Below, piece by piece: positions 1-8,756 of a DNA stretch of 15,174 nt. Numbering within the stretch: position 1 is the stretch's first letter; every line of letters starts with the position of its first letter. Below the pieces are notes generated by a model. It was not told the DNA's origin. It saw only the letters and a program-made list of their open reading frames with translations, and ran no database searches. Made by a program: the position numbers and the translations under genes. Source of the stretch: Pseudomonadota bacterium. GTDB lineage: Bacteria; Pseudomonadota; Alphaproteobacteria; Rhizobiales; Hyphomicrobiaceae. The stretch spans positions 15,494 through 30,667 of the forward strand of contig JAKALI010000004.1 of the NCBI GenBank assembly GCA_021813195.1, in the 5' to 3' direction.

Positions 1-987
1 CCTGTGCTCGCAGAGCGCGCGGCCGTCGCGCAGCGCATGGGAGCAGCGGCGCGTGATGCCGGCTTCTTCTACATTGTCGGTCATCCGATCAGTCGAGAAA
101 CCCGCCAGCGTCTGCTTGAGGCAACGATCAAGTTTTTCAGCCGGCCGCTCGAGCAAAAGATGCCGTTCTATATTGGCAATTCCGTCAATCACTCCGGCTA
201 CGTGCCCCCAGGGGAGGAAGTCTTCTACGGTCAGAAACCCGATCGCAAAGAGGCCTTTGACATCCCACTCGATATTCCGGCGAGCGATCCTGAGGTGATG
301 GCGGGGACGACGCCGATGTTGGGGCCAGTGCACTGGCCCGATGATGCAGAATTCAAACAGGCGGTGTCATGCTACTACGCAGACGTGGCGGCGCTTGCAC
401 GCAAACTCTTTTGCGGATTTGCCCTCGCGCTTGATCTTCCGGAAGACTGGTTCGAGGCTCATCTGAAGCGGCCAGCGAGCCAACTGCGGCTTATACACTA
501 TCCGTTTCAGCCAGACGCGCCGGCGGACGAGCCAGGCATTGGCTCTCACACAGACTATGAGTGCTTCACGATTCTTCTGCCCACCGCGCCAGGTCTCGAA
601 GTTATGAACGGTGACGGACAGTGGATTGATGCGCCGCCGATCGAGGATGCCTTCGTCATCAATATCGGCGACATGCTGGAAACGTGGACCAATGGCGAAT
701 TCGCGGCAACGTCCCACCGCGTCCGTAAGGTGAAGGAAGAGCGCTACTCGTTTCCCTACTTTGCCTCCTGCGATTATCACACTGTGGTGGGACCGCTTCC
801 ACAATTCGTCACGCCGGAGCGTCCCGCTCGCTATCCAACTCTTGTCGCGGGAGATCATCTGCTCGCACAAACCGCACAGACCTTTTCCTATCTAAAAAAG
901 CGGATCGCAGAGGGAAGTTTCAAGTTGCCGGAGAAGACTTTGAGACTGTCGAGCTTCGGTCAAGAAGCCCGCAATCGTGTGGCCTAA
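1..987 (+). CDS. 2-oxoglutarate/Fe(II)-dependent oxygenase, isopenicillin N synthase family (5' partial)
   Basis: A cytosolic non-haem iron dioxygenase that would couple 2-oxoglutarate decarboxylation to oxidation of an unidentified substrate. Numbering from the GTG at 4, the facial triad is intact: H182 and D184 in a SHTDY motif, and H238 in ATSHR. R247 and S249 in ERYS form the RxS signature that binds the 2-oxoglutarate carboxylate. The N-terminal AGFFYIVGH block typical of the family starts at residue 19. Family members usually have 10-20 more residues before it, and the frame is open to base 1, so the true start probably lies left of the window. The stretch SGYVPPGEEVFYG (residues 64-76) resembles, from memory, the corresponding part of the ethylene-forming enzyme, which binds arginine, but IPNS-family members in general are similar here. 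The next gene starts 59 nt later on the same strand, so co-transcription with the carboxylase operon is plausible. The family call is firm; the substrate is unknown. Confidence 0.88.
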   Translation, partial: PVLAERAAVAQRMGAAARDAGFFYIVGHPISRETRQRLLEATIKFFSRPLEQKMPFYIGNSVNHSGYVPPGEEVFYGQKPDRKEAFDIPLDIPASDPEVMAGTTPMLGPVHWPDDAEFKQAVSCYYADVAALARKLFCGFALALDLPEDWFEAHLKRPASQLRLIHYPFQPDAPADEPGIGSHTDYECFTILLPTAPGLEVMNGDGQWIDAPPIEDAFVINIGDMLETWTNGEFAATSHRVRKVKEERYSFPYFASCDYHTVVGPLPQFVTPERPARYPTLVAGDHLLAQTAQTFSYLKKRIAEGSFKLPEKTLRLSSFGQEARNRVA

Positions 988-1046
988 TTGAAACTGGTTG
1001 CGCGGTTGCGATCGGCAGGGACGTGGCTTGGCAGAGGGCTTGTGGC

Positions 1047-2048
1047 ATGCCGATCGACAATCTCCAAGGCGGCAGGCAAGTCGTGAATATTCACTCATTG
1101 AGCGCTGAGGGGCACTCCGAGCCCGTCTACCGGGTTCCGCGGTGGAGCGTCGGCACGGTGCGACGCCGGTCGATTACGTTCGCAACGGGGCTGTGCGATA
1201 CGCAAACTGCGGTGGCCTGGGTGCAGTCGCATGGCATGACGGGTGACATCCGCATTCACCCCGCCCGACCCGAACTTTCACCTGACACGAGGCTCGGCGA
1301 TTTGGACCACGAAAGCCTGTGTCGACTTGCGAGCGTCGAAGGCGGGGTGGCAAAGACTTCGTGGTCAGCCGGGCTCATGTCCTGGGACACTTGGATCGGC
1401 TTCCAAGCCTACGACAAATATCCGGAACCCGGGATTCTGCATCGCATCGGTGATTGCATGATCGAATTGGCGCCCTCCGGGATCTACGTGGAGGACTGGC
1501 GATTCCAGGCGAGTGCACCGGGGCTGGTCGCAGGACTGGAGTTGCTCGGCGAGATCAGTGCGGATGGGGTAGAGCATCCGCGCTCAGGAGGACTGGTCGT
1601 TGCGGGGGATTACGCGGTTCTATCGCTCGCACGCCGCCGTGAACTGCCGGCCGGAGTGCGCGCACAGGATTTCGTTCGAACGAGCCCGCAGCCACTTGAG
1701 GCAATCGAACAGGTCTTCGACTGCACGGTCGACTTTGCGAAGAAAGGCGATGGGACGTTGACAATCGAATTATCGACGGACCCCCGGCGTCAAGGTGGCT
1801 TCGCGGATTGGTTGGACGGCTTCTCTCCGAGTAAAGACAGCACGCGCCTGCACCAGACGGTCCGCAATGCGGATGGGGAGGTAAAGCGCGTCTGGCGCGT
1901 TGCGAGCTTCGAGCAGGATGTGAGCTTTCCGCTCGCCACATCGGTCGCTCACGAACATTTGGCGTGGCTCGCAGCGGAAGCCGACACCCTGATCGATCCG
2001 ATCCGGACGGCGGCTCAGCGATCCGAACGGGAGTTCAGATGCGCATAA
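1047..2048 (+). CDS. Unrecognised soluble protein inside the nitrogen-assimilation operon
   Basis: I do not recognise this protein and assign no function. With the ATG at 1047 it is 333 residues. That start has GAGGG at 1034-1038, 8 nt upstream. In-frame GTG codons at 1023 and 1083 are alternatives with weaker ribosome-binding sites. There is no signal peptide or membrane segment. The sequence looks beta-rich, with many Trp, Gly and Asp residues. Notable segments are TAVAWVQSHGMTGDIRIHP near the N-terminus, a Trp-rich stretch SWDTWIGFQ, and IELAPSGIYVEDWRFQ near the middle. The pattern suggests a lipocalin-like or other beta-barrel binding fold, but that is only an impression. Its last 10 nt overlap the start of the ABC permease gene, which strongly suggests a shared transcript and translational coupling. 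A role linked to the transported or oxidised substrate is inferred from position alone. Confidence 0.8.
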   Translation: MPIDNLQGGRQVVNIHSLSAEGHSEPVYRVPRWSVGTVRRRSITFATGLCDTQTAVAWVQSHGMTGDIRIHPARPELSPDTRLGDLDHESLCRLASVEGGVAKTSWSAGLMSWDTWIGFQAYDKYPEPGILHRIGDCMIELAPSGIYVEDWRFQASAPGLVAGLELLGEISADGVEHPRSGGLVVAGDYAVLSLARRRELPAGVRAQDFVRTSPQPLEAIEQVFDCTVDFAKKGDGTLTIELSTDPRRQGGFADWLDGFSPSKDSTRLHQTVRNADGEVKRVWRVASFEQDVSFPLATSVAHEHLAWLAAEADTLIDPIRTAAQRSEREFRCA

Positions 2049-2857
2049 TCAATCGCATTCCCGGACGGGGCCTGTCGATTTTGCTGGGAGCACTGCCCTT
2101 TCTTGCATTGATCGCAACCTATCTCATTGGCAGCCACATGCGCCTTGCGATCAATCCCGCCGACAAACTCCTACCGTCACTCTCTCAAATTGCCGCCAGC
2201 ATGTACGAGTACGCTTTTGTGGCGGACCGGCGAACGGGGACGTATCTCTTCTGGTCGGATACGTGGATCAGCCTGTGGCGTCTGGGCATCGGCCTGTTTG
2301 TGTCGATCAATCTCGCTCTGGTTTTAGGTGTCTTGATGGGCTTCATTCCCATCGTGAGCGCTCTCATTTCTCCTTTTATCGCAGCCTTCTCGCTCATCCC
2401 GCCGATCACAGTTTTGCCGATCCTCTTCATCGTCGTTGGACTGGAGGAGATGGCGAAGGTCAGTCTGATCATTGTCGGTACGGCGCCGATGATGATCCGC
2501 TCCATGGCGATCGCGGTCGAAGAAATACCCAAGGAACTGATCGTTAAGGCACAGACCCTCGGCGCCACGACTTGGCAGATGCTGATTCGCATCGTGTTGC
2601 CCCAAGTTTTGCCCAAACTCATCACGGCAACGAGGTTCGCCCTCATACCAGCCTGGATCTTTCTGGTGTCGGCGGAAGCCATCGCGGCGACGAGCGGTCT
2701 TGGCTACCGAATCTTCCTGGTGCGCCGCTTTATGGCGATGGACGTCATCTTGCCCTACGTCGCATGGATCACGTTGATGGCCTGGGTGATGGATATGGGG
2801 CTCGCATGGCTCCAGCGCCGACTGTTTCCCTGGTATCAGCCGGAGCGACAGACATGA
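2039..2857 (+). CDS. ABC transporter permease, nitrate/sulfonate/taurine (SsuC/TauC) type
   Basis: Inner-membrane permease of 272 residues that forms the translocation channel with the ATPase encoded next. Hydrophobic segments lie at about residues 11-31, 77-103, 107-134, 139-159, 200-217 and 236-257. The cytoplasmic EAA coupling loop is recognisable at about 160-195, with EEIPKELIVKAQTLGAT followed by a VLPQVLP stretch. The ATG at 2039 is preferred over the upstream in-frame ATG at 1964 because GGGAG at 2029-2033 precedes it by 5 nt and the length fits the family. Transporters of this family occur beside 'urea carboxylase' operons in many proteobacteria, so the likely cargo is a small nitrogen compound such as guanidine or urea. 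The periplasmic substrate-binding protein normally encoded with such permeases is not in the window. Family assignment is firm; cargo is inferred from context. Confidence 0.92.
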   Translation: MRIINRIPGRGLSILLGALPFLALIATYLIGSHMRLAINPADKLLPSLSQIAASMYEYAFVADRRTGTYLFWSDTWISLWRLGIGLFVSINLALVLGVLMGFIPIVSALISPFIAAFSLIPPITVLPILFIVVGLEEMAKVSLIIVGTAPMMIRSMAIAVEEIPKELIVKAQTLGATTWQMLIRIVLPQVLPKLITATRFALIPAWIFLVSAEAIAATSGLGYRIFLVRRFMAMDVILPYVAWITLMAWVMDMGLAWLQRRLFPWYQPERQT

Positions 2858-3642
2858 GCCACATCGTGTTCGAAAACGTCTGGAAGGAATATGGAGAGTC
2901 GATCGTTCTCGAGCAGATCTCGTTCGCGTGCGAATCTGGTTCCTTTCTTGCTCTTGTCGGGCCTTCGGGATGCGGCAAGACGACGATGCTCAAAATGCTT
3001 CTCGGAGAAGAGCGGCCCACGCGTGGGAGAATCCTTATCGATGGTGTTCCGTTACGGGCAGAGCCGAATGCCGATCGAGGCGTCGTGTTCCAGCGGTATT
3101 CTGTTTTTCCACATTTGACGGTTCTGGGGAATGTTCTGGTCGGTCTCGAATTTGCCCGCGCTCGGATGACGGGATGGCTATTTGGCCGATCCCGAGAGGA
3201 AGCAATTGCACAGTCAAAGAAGCTCCTCGCGAGCGTGGGGCTTTCCGGCCACGAAGACAAATATCCCGCTATGCTGTCGGGTGGAATGCAACAGCGGTTG
3301 GCCTTGGCGCAGGCCCTTGCCTGTAAGCCCCGGATCCTCCTGCTTGATGAACCATTCGGTGCGCTGGATCCGGGTATCCGTGGCGATATTCACGCGCTCA
3401 TGAGTGAACTGTGGGAGACGGGACATCTCACAGTGGTGATGGTGACGCACGATTTGTCTGAAGCTTTTCGTCTGGCCACCCGTGTCATCGCGCTCGATCG
3501 CTTGCGCAATCGTCCCGAGGAACGGTCGCGATACGGTTCTGTCATCACCCAAGATATCGCGGTGTGGCCGAAGGCTATGGCGAACCGGGATCGCCATCGG
3601 CTGTCGCAAATCGGCTCATCGGCGTCATCCGCACCGAACTAG
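2854..3642 (+). CDS. ABC transporter ATP-binding protein, nitrate/sulfonate/taurine (SsuB/TauB) type
   Basis: Cytoplasmic ATPase of 262 residues that powers the adjacent permease. All canonical motifs are present: Walker A GPSGCGKT (36-43), Q-loop glutamine 80 in VFQRYS, ABC signature LSGGMQQR (141-148), Walker B ILLLDEP (161-167) with catalytic E166, D-loop GALD, and switch histidine 199 in MVTHD. The ATG at 2854 overlaps the permease stop as ATGA and has CGGAG 8 nt upstream, indicating translational coupling. The next operon gene follows after a short gap. The C-terminal tail after about residue 215 is variable in this family and shows nothing diagnostic. The transporter class is secure. 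The substrate (guanidine, urea or another small nitrogen compound) is inferred from the downstream enzymes. Confidence 0.94.
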   Translation: MSHIVFENVWKEYGESIVLEQISFACESGSFLALVGPSGCGKTTMLKMLLGEERPTRGRILIDGVPLRAEPNADRGVVFQRYSVFPHLTVLGNVLVGLEFARARMTGWLFGRSREEAIAQSKKLLASVGLSGHEDKYPAMLSGGMQQRLALAQALACKPRILLLDEPFGALDPGIRGDIHALMSELWETGHLTVVMVTHDLSEAFRLATRVIALDRLRNRPEERSRYGSVITQDIAVWPKAMANRDRHRLSQIGSSASSAPN

Positions 3643-3744
3643 GTGGACGCGCAGCATATGGGACAGGGACGGCCCTGTCTTTCCATGACGAACCCGGGAC
3701 GGCCCGGACCAAAGAGCGGGACCTTCCGCATGGGAGACTACGAC

Positions 3745-4467
3745 ATGACGGCATCGAGCTACTGCGATGTGCTGCCAGGAGGTAAGCACTGGTCGCTCCT
3801 CATGAGACGCCACACCCGACTGCGGCTGACGGATCTGGAGGGTGGCGCCAACGTGGGCATGCTGTTTTATAATTCCATCAATCCCATGGAGCGATACAAC
3901 GCGCCCGATACGCTGAAATGCCAGCACACGTTCAAATTGACCACGGGACATTGCCTTTACTCCGATATGGGGCGCATTTTTTGCTCCATCGTCTCTGATA
4001 CCTTCGGGTGGCACGATACGGTGTGCGGAACGACCAATTCCGCTCTCGTGGAGTCGCGTTGGGGTCCGAGTAGCTATCAGGATCACCGCAACGACTGGCA
4101 ACAGAATGGATATGACGCGTTTCTCATCGAAGCCGCCAAACACGGTCTCGGCCACACGGATCTTGTTGCCAACGTCAATTGGTTCTCCAAAGTGACTGTC
4201 AATGACGATGGTCTTCTGGCTCTTGATGCAGGAGCGGCTTCAGCTGGCGCTCTCGTCGAAATGCGGTTTGAGATGGATACCCTTGTGCTCCTGCACACGT
4301 GTCCTCATCCGCTCGATCTGAGCGAGCAGTATCCCCGAAAGAAGGTGCTTTACGAAATCTGGGCCGGGCCGCCTGCGACCGCAGACGACCCAGCGTTTTC
4401 AGCAATCCCCGAGAATGCCCGCGGATTTGAAAACAATCGGATTTTCCACATCGGCTGTCGCTGCTGA
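3745..4467 (+). CDS. DUF1989 protein, UAAP1-type; probable carboxyguanidine deiminase subunit
   Basis: A DUF1989-family protein historically called urea carboxylase/amidolyase-associated protein 1. Work on this family showed that the paired DUF1989 proteins act together as carboxyguanidine deiminase (CgdAB), turning carboxyguanidine into allophanate and ammonia. With the ATG at 3745 it has 240 residues, the usual length. Visible motifs are [13 protein letters not shown] near the N-terminus, NxxxPMERYN, HDTVCG (H90 to C94 and on) and TCPHPLD near the C-terminus. The start at 3745 is chosen because GGGAG at 3732-3736 lies 8 nt upstream. The frame is open back to a GTG at 3643, directly after the ATPase stop, so a longer form of 274 residues is possible, but the extra N-terminus looks unstructured. 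The following paralogue begins 8 nt after the stop. Which subunit is called CgdA or CgdB I leave open. Confidence 0.9.
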   Translation: MTASSYCDVLPGGKHWSLLMRRHTRLRLTDLEGGANVGMLFYNSINPMERYNAPDTLKCQHTFKLTTGHCLYSDMGRIFCSIVSDTFGWHDTVCGTTNSALVESRWGPSSYQDHRNDWQQNGYDAFLIEAAKHGLGHTDLVANVNWFSKVTVNDDGLLALDAGAASAGALVEMRFEMDTLVLLHTCPHPLDLSEQYPRKKVLYEIWAGPPATADDPAFSAIPENARGFENNRIFHIGCRC

Positions 4468-4475
4468 GGTGCATC

Positions 4476-5123
4476 ATGATCATCACGAGTAAACGAAATC
4501 CTGTCCAGGCGCTTTATCGCAAGCGAGTGGGCGCGGGGGACTATTGGATGGGTGTGCTGGAGAATGGCCAGACCTTGCGCATTTTGGACTGTGAGGGCAA
4601 TCAGGCCGCCGATACGTTATTCTTTAATGCGGACGATCCTGATGAGCGGTATTCGGCCTGCAACACGATTAGCGCACAACGCAATATTTATTTGACGGCA
4701 GGGACAGTCATTTGGTCCGACCGCAATCGACCCATGTTGGAAATTACGGCCGACACCGTCGGCCGCCACGACACGCTTGGCGGGGCGTGCGCCACTGAGA
4801 GTAATACTGTGCGCTACGCCCTTGAGAAAAAGACGATGCACGCGTGCCGCGATAGCTACCTACTGGCCGTTGCCGAGAACCCGCAATACGGTCTCACGAA
4901 GCGCCATATTACGCATAACATCAACTTCTTCATGAATGTCCCCGTCACGCCGTCGGGTGATCTTACGTTCGCCGACGGACTTTCGGGTCCGGGCAAGTAT
5001 GTCGAGTTGCAGGCGAGGATGAATGTGCTCGTCTTGATCTCGAATTGCCCCCAACTGAACAACCCTTGCAATGCATACAACCCGACGCCGATTGACGTGA
5101 TGATTTGGCGGGCTGAAGTCTAG
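4476..5123 (+). CDS. DUF1989 protein, UAAP2-type; probable carboxyguanidine deiminase partner subunit
   Basis: The second DUF1989 paralogue, 215 residues, a normal full length. It aligns by eye with the preceding protein over most of its length: a [18 protein letters not shown] block, [19 protein letters not shown], an internal TAGTVIWSD block, and [13 protein letters not shown] with H98 and C105. The C-terminus carries [19 protein letters not shown], a conserved Cys/Asn-rich signature of the UAAP2 branch. Together the two proteins are expected to form the carboxyguanidine deiminase that links the carboxylase to allophanate hydrolase in the cytosol. The ATG at 4476 has GAGGTG at 4466-4471, overlapping the previous stop, so translation is probably coupled. 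The carboxylase gene starts 9 nt after the stop. Family and pairing are clear. The enzymatic role rests on published work on homologues, not on residues I can prove catalytic. Confidence 0.9.
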   Translation: MIITSKRNPVQALYRKRVGAGDYWMGVLENGQTLRILDCEGNQAADTLFFNADDPDERYSACNTISAQRNIYLTAGTVIWSDRNRPMLEITADTVGRHDTLGGACATESNTVRYALEKKTMHACRDSYLLAVAENPQYGLTKRHITHNINFFMNVPVTPSGDLTFADGLSGPGKYVELQARMNVLVLISNCPQLNNPCNAYNPTPIDVMIWRAEV

Positions 5124-5132
5124 GCGGGGCGC

Positions 5133-8100
5133 ATGTTTCAAAAAATTCTTGTGGCTAACCGAGGCGCCATCGCCTGCCGGATCATCCGTACGCTCGACAG
5201 GATGGGTATCTCGAGTGTTGCGGTCTATTCCGACGCAGATCGCCATGCGCGGCACGTGCGCATGGCGGGGCATGCGGTCCGCATCGGCCCGCCGCGGGCC
5301 GCCGAGAGCTACCTCAATGTTGAAGCCGTGATTGAAGCAGCACGCGCGACGGGTGCCGAGGCCATTCATCCAGGTTACGGATTCTTGTCCGAAAATGCGG
5401 ACTTTGCAGAGGCGTGCAGGGAGGTGGGTATTGTCTTTATAGGCCCGCGCCCTGAGCACATGCGGGCATTCGGGCTCAAGCATGAGGCGCGGGCTCTAGC
5501 CCAAGCAGCTGGTGTTCCGCTCGCGCCGGGTTCTGGGCTGGTCGAAAGCTTGACGGATGCGCAACGCGCTGCGGCTGCGATTGGCTATCCCGTTATGCTC
5601 AAGAGCACCGCCGGTGGTGGTGGCATTGGTCTGCAACAGGTGCGCACGGCGGATGAATTGCCCGAGGTGTTTGCGCGTGTTTCACGCTTGGCCCGTAACA
5701 ATTTCAAAGAGGCAGGGATCTTCGTCGAAAAGTACGTGGCTCGGGGACGACATATCGAGGTCCAGATCTTCGGCGACGGAAAGGGCAAGGTGCTCGCTCT
5801 CGGTGAGCGTGACTGTTCGGCACAACGCCGGAATCAGAAAGTTATTGAGGAAACACCTGCGCCGAACCTGGCTGACGACGTGCGGGCGGCGCTGTGGGAA
5901 ACGGCGGTCCGTTTGGGCCGATCCGTGTCATACGAAAATGCTGGAACAGTAGAGTTTCTCTACGACGACGACGCCCGGGCATTTTATTTTCTTGAAGTCA
6001 ATACGCGGCTTCAAGTGGAGCACGGCGTGACCGAGGAAGTGTTGGGTATCGATCTTGTTGAGTGGATGATCCGACAAGCCGCAGGTGAGCCGCTGCGTTG
6101 GGTGCAAAGCGACGTGAAGCCCAAGGGGGCTGCGATCCAGGTGCGCATTTATGCCGAGGATCCCGCGCGCGAGTTTCGCCCGAGTGCAGGTATTCTAACA
6201 GAAGTGACCTGGCCGCAGCAGGCCCGAATTGAATCCTGGGTGGAGAGAGGGACAGAGGTCACGTCGCGCTATGATCCGATGCTCGCCAAGTTGATCGTTG
6301 AGGCGAATGATCGCCGAGCGGCTCTCATCAAACTCCGTGAAACGCTCAATCAGTGTCGGTTGAGCGGTATCGCATGTAATCTGCCATATCTGCGCGCCAT
6401 TGCTCATCATGATGTGATGGAGCAGGGGCGCATGCTCACGACGACTTTGGGCACCCTGCCGTACACTGAGCCGACGATCGAAGTGCTGTCCCCCGGCACG
6501 CAAACGACTGTTCAAGACTGGCCGGGGCGTTTGCACTATTGGGCGATCGGCGTGCCGCCGTCGGGTCCGATGGATGACCGGTCCATGCGGTTAGCCAACC
6601 GTATCGTCGGAAATGCCGAGGGTGCGGCTGCGCTCGAGATGACACTGACCGGACCAACACTCAGATTCAACGCAAATTGCATCATCGCTCTGAGCGGTGC
6701 GGACATGGGCGCGACCTTGGACGGCGCCCATGTTGAACGGTTTGCTCCGATTGAAGTGAACGCAGGGCAAACCTTAATGCTGGGCAGCGTTGATGGTGGT
6801 GGGGTGCGAGCGTACCTCGCCATACGCGGCGGGCTCGATGTGCCCGACTATCTCGGCAGCAAGTCGACGTTCACTTTGGGCAGGTTTGGCGGACATGGCG
6901 GGCGCGCGCTGCTCAAAGGTGATGTTCTTTACATTGATACCACAGCAACATGCGACGCAACGGCTTACCCAGATCCTGAGATTATCCCAGAACTCGTTCA
7001 GGACTGGGAAATTGGCGTGCTCTATGGCCCGCATGGGGCACCCGAGTTTTTCACCGAGAGCGATATTGAGACACTTTTCGAGTTTCCTTGGGAAGTGCAC
7101 TACAATTCGAGCCGTACGGGCGTGCGGCTCATCGGCCCAAAGCCTCAATGGGCGCGTGCAGATGGTGGGGAAGCCGGTCTGCATCCCAGCAATATTCACG
7201 ATAATCCCTATGCCATTGGCGCGATCGATTTCACGGGCGATATGCCAGTTATTCTCGGACCGGATGGTCCGTCACTGGGCGGTTTCGTATGTCCTGCCAC
7301 CGTGGTTCAAGCGGAACTCTGGAAAATCGGCCAGTTGCGGCCAGGAAACAGAGTGCGGTTTCGCCGACTGACGCCGCAAGAGGCACACGACCTGAGGCGG
7401 TGTCGAGCGGCGGAGTTAGCCACGCTGCAACCGCAGCGAAACCTTCAGACCGTCGCGGCATCGACCCTAGGCGCGGATGGATGTATTTTGGGTGTGCGCG
7501 AGAAGACAGGTGATTGTCCGCGCGTGATATACCGGCGGCAAGGTGATGCCAATGTTCTCATCGAATATGGGCCAATCGTTCTGGACCTTGCCCTGCGGCT
7601 TCGTGTTCATGCCTTGATGACCGCTCTGGAGCGTTTAGACCTCGGTGGGATTCTTGATCTCACGCCGGGCATTCGCTCACTTCAGATCCATTTCGATCCT
7701 GATCGTCTGGCTATTGGCGAGTTGATCGATCGGCTGGTGGCCTTAGAAGAACAATTGGGCGGCATCGAGGATACGGTCGTGCCATCGCGCATCCTGCATT
7801 TGCCCTTATCCTGGGACGACCCGGCCGTACAGGAGACGATCCGAAGATATGAGATGTCGGTGCGAGACGATGCACCGTGGTGTCCGTCGAATATCGAGTT
7901 CATCCGGCGGATAAATGGGCTTGAGGATGTTGCTGACGCCAAACGTATCATCTTCGAGGCCAGCTATCTCGTTTTGGGTTTGGGAGATGTGTATCTCGGG
8001 GCGCCCGTCGCAACACCGCTTGATCCACGTCATCGCTTGGTCACAACCAAATACAACCCGGCGCGCACATGGACGCCTGACAACGTCGTAGGCATCGGCG

Positions 8101-8756
8101 GCGCTTACATGTGTATCTATGGCATGGAAGGTCCCGGAGGTTATCAGCTTTTCGGGCGAACATGCCAAGTTTGGAATACGTATGGCGTCACGCAAGAGTT
8201 TCGTGCCGGGCAGCCGTGGCTTCTGCGCTTTTTTGATCAGATCCGGTTTTTTGAGGTAACAAGTGAAGAACTGGCAGAATTTCGCGACCGATTTTTATCG
8301 GGGCAAGCAAGCCTCAAAATTGAAGAGACCCAATTCAGCTGGAAGAAATATGCCGAATTTCTGCGCCAGGAAGAGCGGTCGATTGCAAGTTTCAAGGCCT
8401 GCCAACAAGCGGCGTTTGATGAGGAGCGCCGCCGCTGGCAGCAAGCGGACAGGACGGGCGATGTCGCAGAGCCGCACAAGATTGCGTCAGATCTTGAGGG
8501 GGTAGAAATACCCGAGGGCGCCTGTGTCGTAACGAGCCCAGTGCCAGGTAACGTCTGGCGCGTGCTGATTGCGGCAGGTCAGTACGTCTGCCAGGGCGAT
8601 ACGCTTTTCATTGTTGAATCCATGAAGACGGAGATTGCCGTTACCGCCGCGGAGGGAGGTGTCGTTGCCGACGTGCGCTGTGCTGAAGGCCGCAGCGTCG
8701 CGCTTGGTGAGACGCTGGCTTTGATCCAGGCGCCATCTGCGGAGGACGTCCCATGA
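5133..8756 (+). CDS. uca: Biotin-dependent urea/guanidine carboxylase
   Basis: A 1207-residue cytosolic enzyme that uses ATP, bicarbonate and biotin to carboxylate urea or, more likely here, guanidine. Domain order is typical of urea carboxylase. Biotin carboxylase with ATP-grasp fold occupies about residues 1-445, with ATP-binding K157, the glycine loop GGGG at 161-164, and EVNTRLQVEHG from E288. The carboxyltransferase region consists of a KipA/PxpC-like part (about 450-770, starting EVLSPGTQTTVQDWPG) and a KipI/PxpB-like part (about 790-1010). A biotin carrier domain lies at about 1120-1200, with the biotinylated lysine K1165 in ESMKTE. The GA(I/V)xFTGD motif contains D699. From memory, urea-specific fungal enzymes have Asn at this position (N1330 in the Kluyveromyces urea amidolyase) and guanidine carboxylases have Asp. 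The ATG at 5133 follows the DUF1989 gene by 9 nt. Family is certain; guanidine specificity is inferred. Confidence 0.96.
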   Translation: MFQKILVANRGAIACRIIRTLDRMGISSVAVYSDADRHARHVRMAGHAVRIGPPRAAESYLNVEAVIEAARATGAEAIHPGYGFLSENADFAEACREVGIVFIGPRPEHMRAFGLKHEARALAQAAGVPLAPGSGLVESLTDAQRAAAAIGYPVMLKSTAGGGGIGLQQVRTADELPEVFARVSRLARNNFKEAGIFVEKYVARGRHIEVQIFGDGKGKVLALGERDCSAQRRNQKVIEETPAPNLADDVRAALWETAVRLGRSVSYENAGTVEFLYDDDARAFYFLEVNTRLQVEHGVTEEVLGIDLVEWMIRQAAGEPLRWVQSDVKPKGAAIQVRIYAEDPAREFRPSAGILTEVTWPQQARIESWVERGTEVTSRYDPMLAKLIVEANDRRAALIKLRETLNQCRLSGIACNLPYLRAIAHHDVMEQGRMLTTTLGTLPYTEPTIEVLSPGTQTTVQDWPGRLHYWAIGVPPSGPMDDRSMRLANRIVGNAEGAAALEMTLTGPTLRFNANCIIALSGADMGATLDGAHVERFAPIEVNAGQTLMLGSVDGGGVRAYLAIRGGLDVPDYLGSKSTFTLGRFGGHGGRALLKGDVLYIDTTATCDATAYPDPEIIPELVQDWEIGVLYGPHGAPEFFTESDIETLFEFPWEVHYNSSRTGVRLIGPKPQWARADGGEAGLHPSNIHDNPYAIGAIDFTGDMPVILGPDGPSLGGFVCPATVVQAELWKIGQLRPGNRVRFRRLTPQEAHDLRRCRAAELATLQPQRNLQTVAASTLGADGCILGVREKTGDCPRVIYRRQGDANVLIEYGPIVLDLALRLRVHALMTALERLDLGGILDLTPGIRSLQIHFDPDRLAIGELIDRLVALEEQLGGIEDTVVPSRILHLPLSWDDPAVQETIRRYEMSVRDDAPWCPSNIEFIRRINGLEDVADAKRIIFEASYLVLGLGDVYLGAPVATPLDPRHRLVTTKYNPARTWTPDNVVGIGGAYMCIYGMEGPGGYQLFGRTCQVWNTYGVTQEFRAGQPWLLRFFDQIRFFEVTSEELAEFRDRFLSGQASLKIEETQFSWKKYAEFLRQEERSIASFKACQQAAFDEERRRWQQADRTGDVAEPHKIASDLEGVEIPEGACVVTSPVPGNVWRVLIAAGQYVCQGDTLFIVESMKTEIAVTAAEGGVVADVRCAEGRSVALGETLALIQAPSAEDVP

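Noticed and set aside
988..1046. A guanidine (ykkC-type) riboswitch ahead of the operon
   Set aside because: The gap is only 59 nt, too short for the usual aptamer, and I see none of its conserved blocks. A riboswitch may lie upstream of the window.
3643..3744. N-terminal extension of the first DUF1989 protein or a small regulatory element
   Set aside because: The frame is open from GTG 3643, but the extension lacks conserved features and the best ribosome-binding site serves ATG 3745. I see no clear RNA structure or promoter in the 102 nt.
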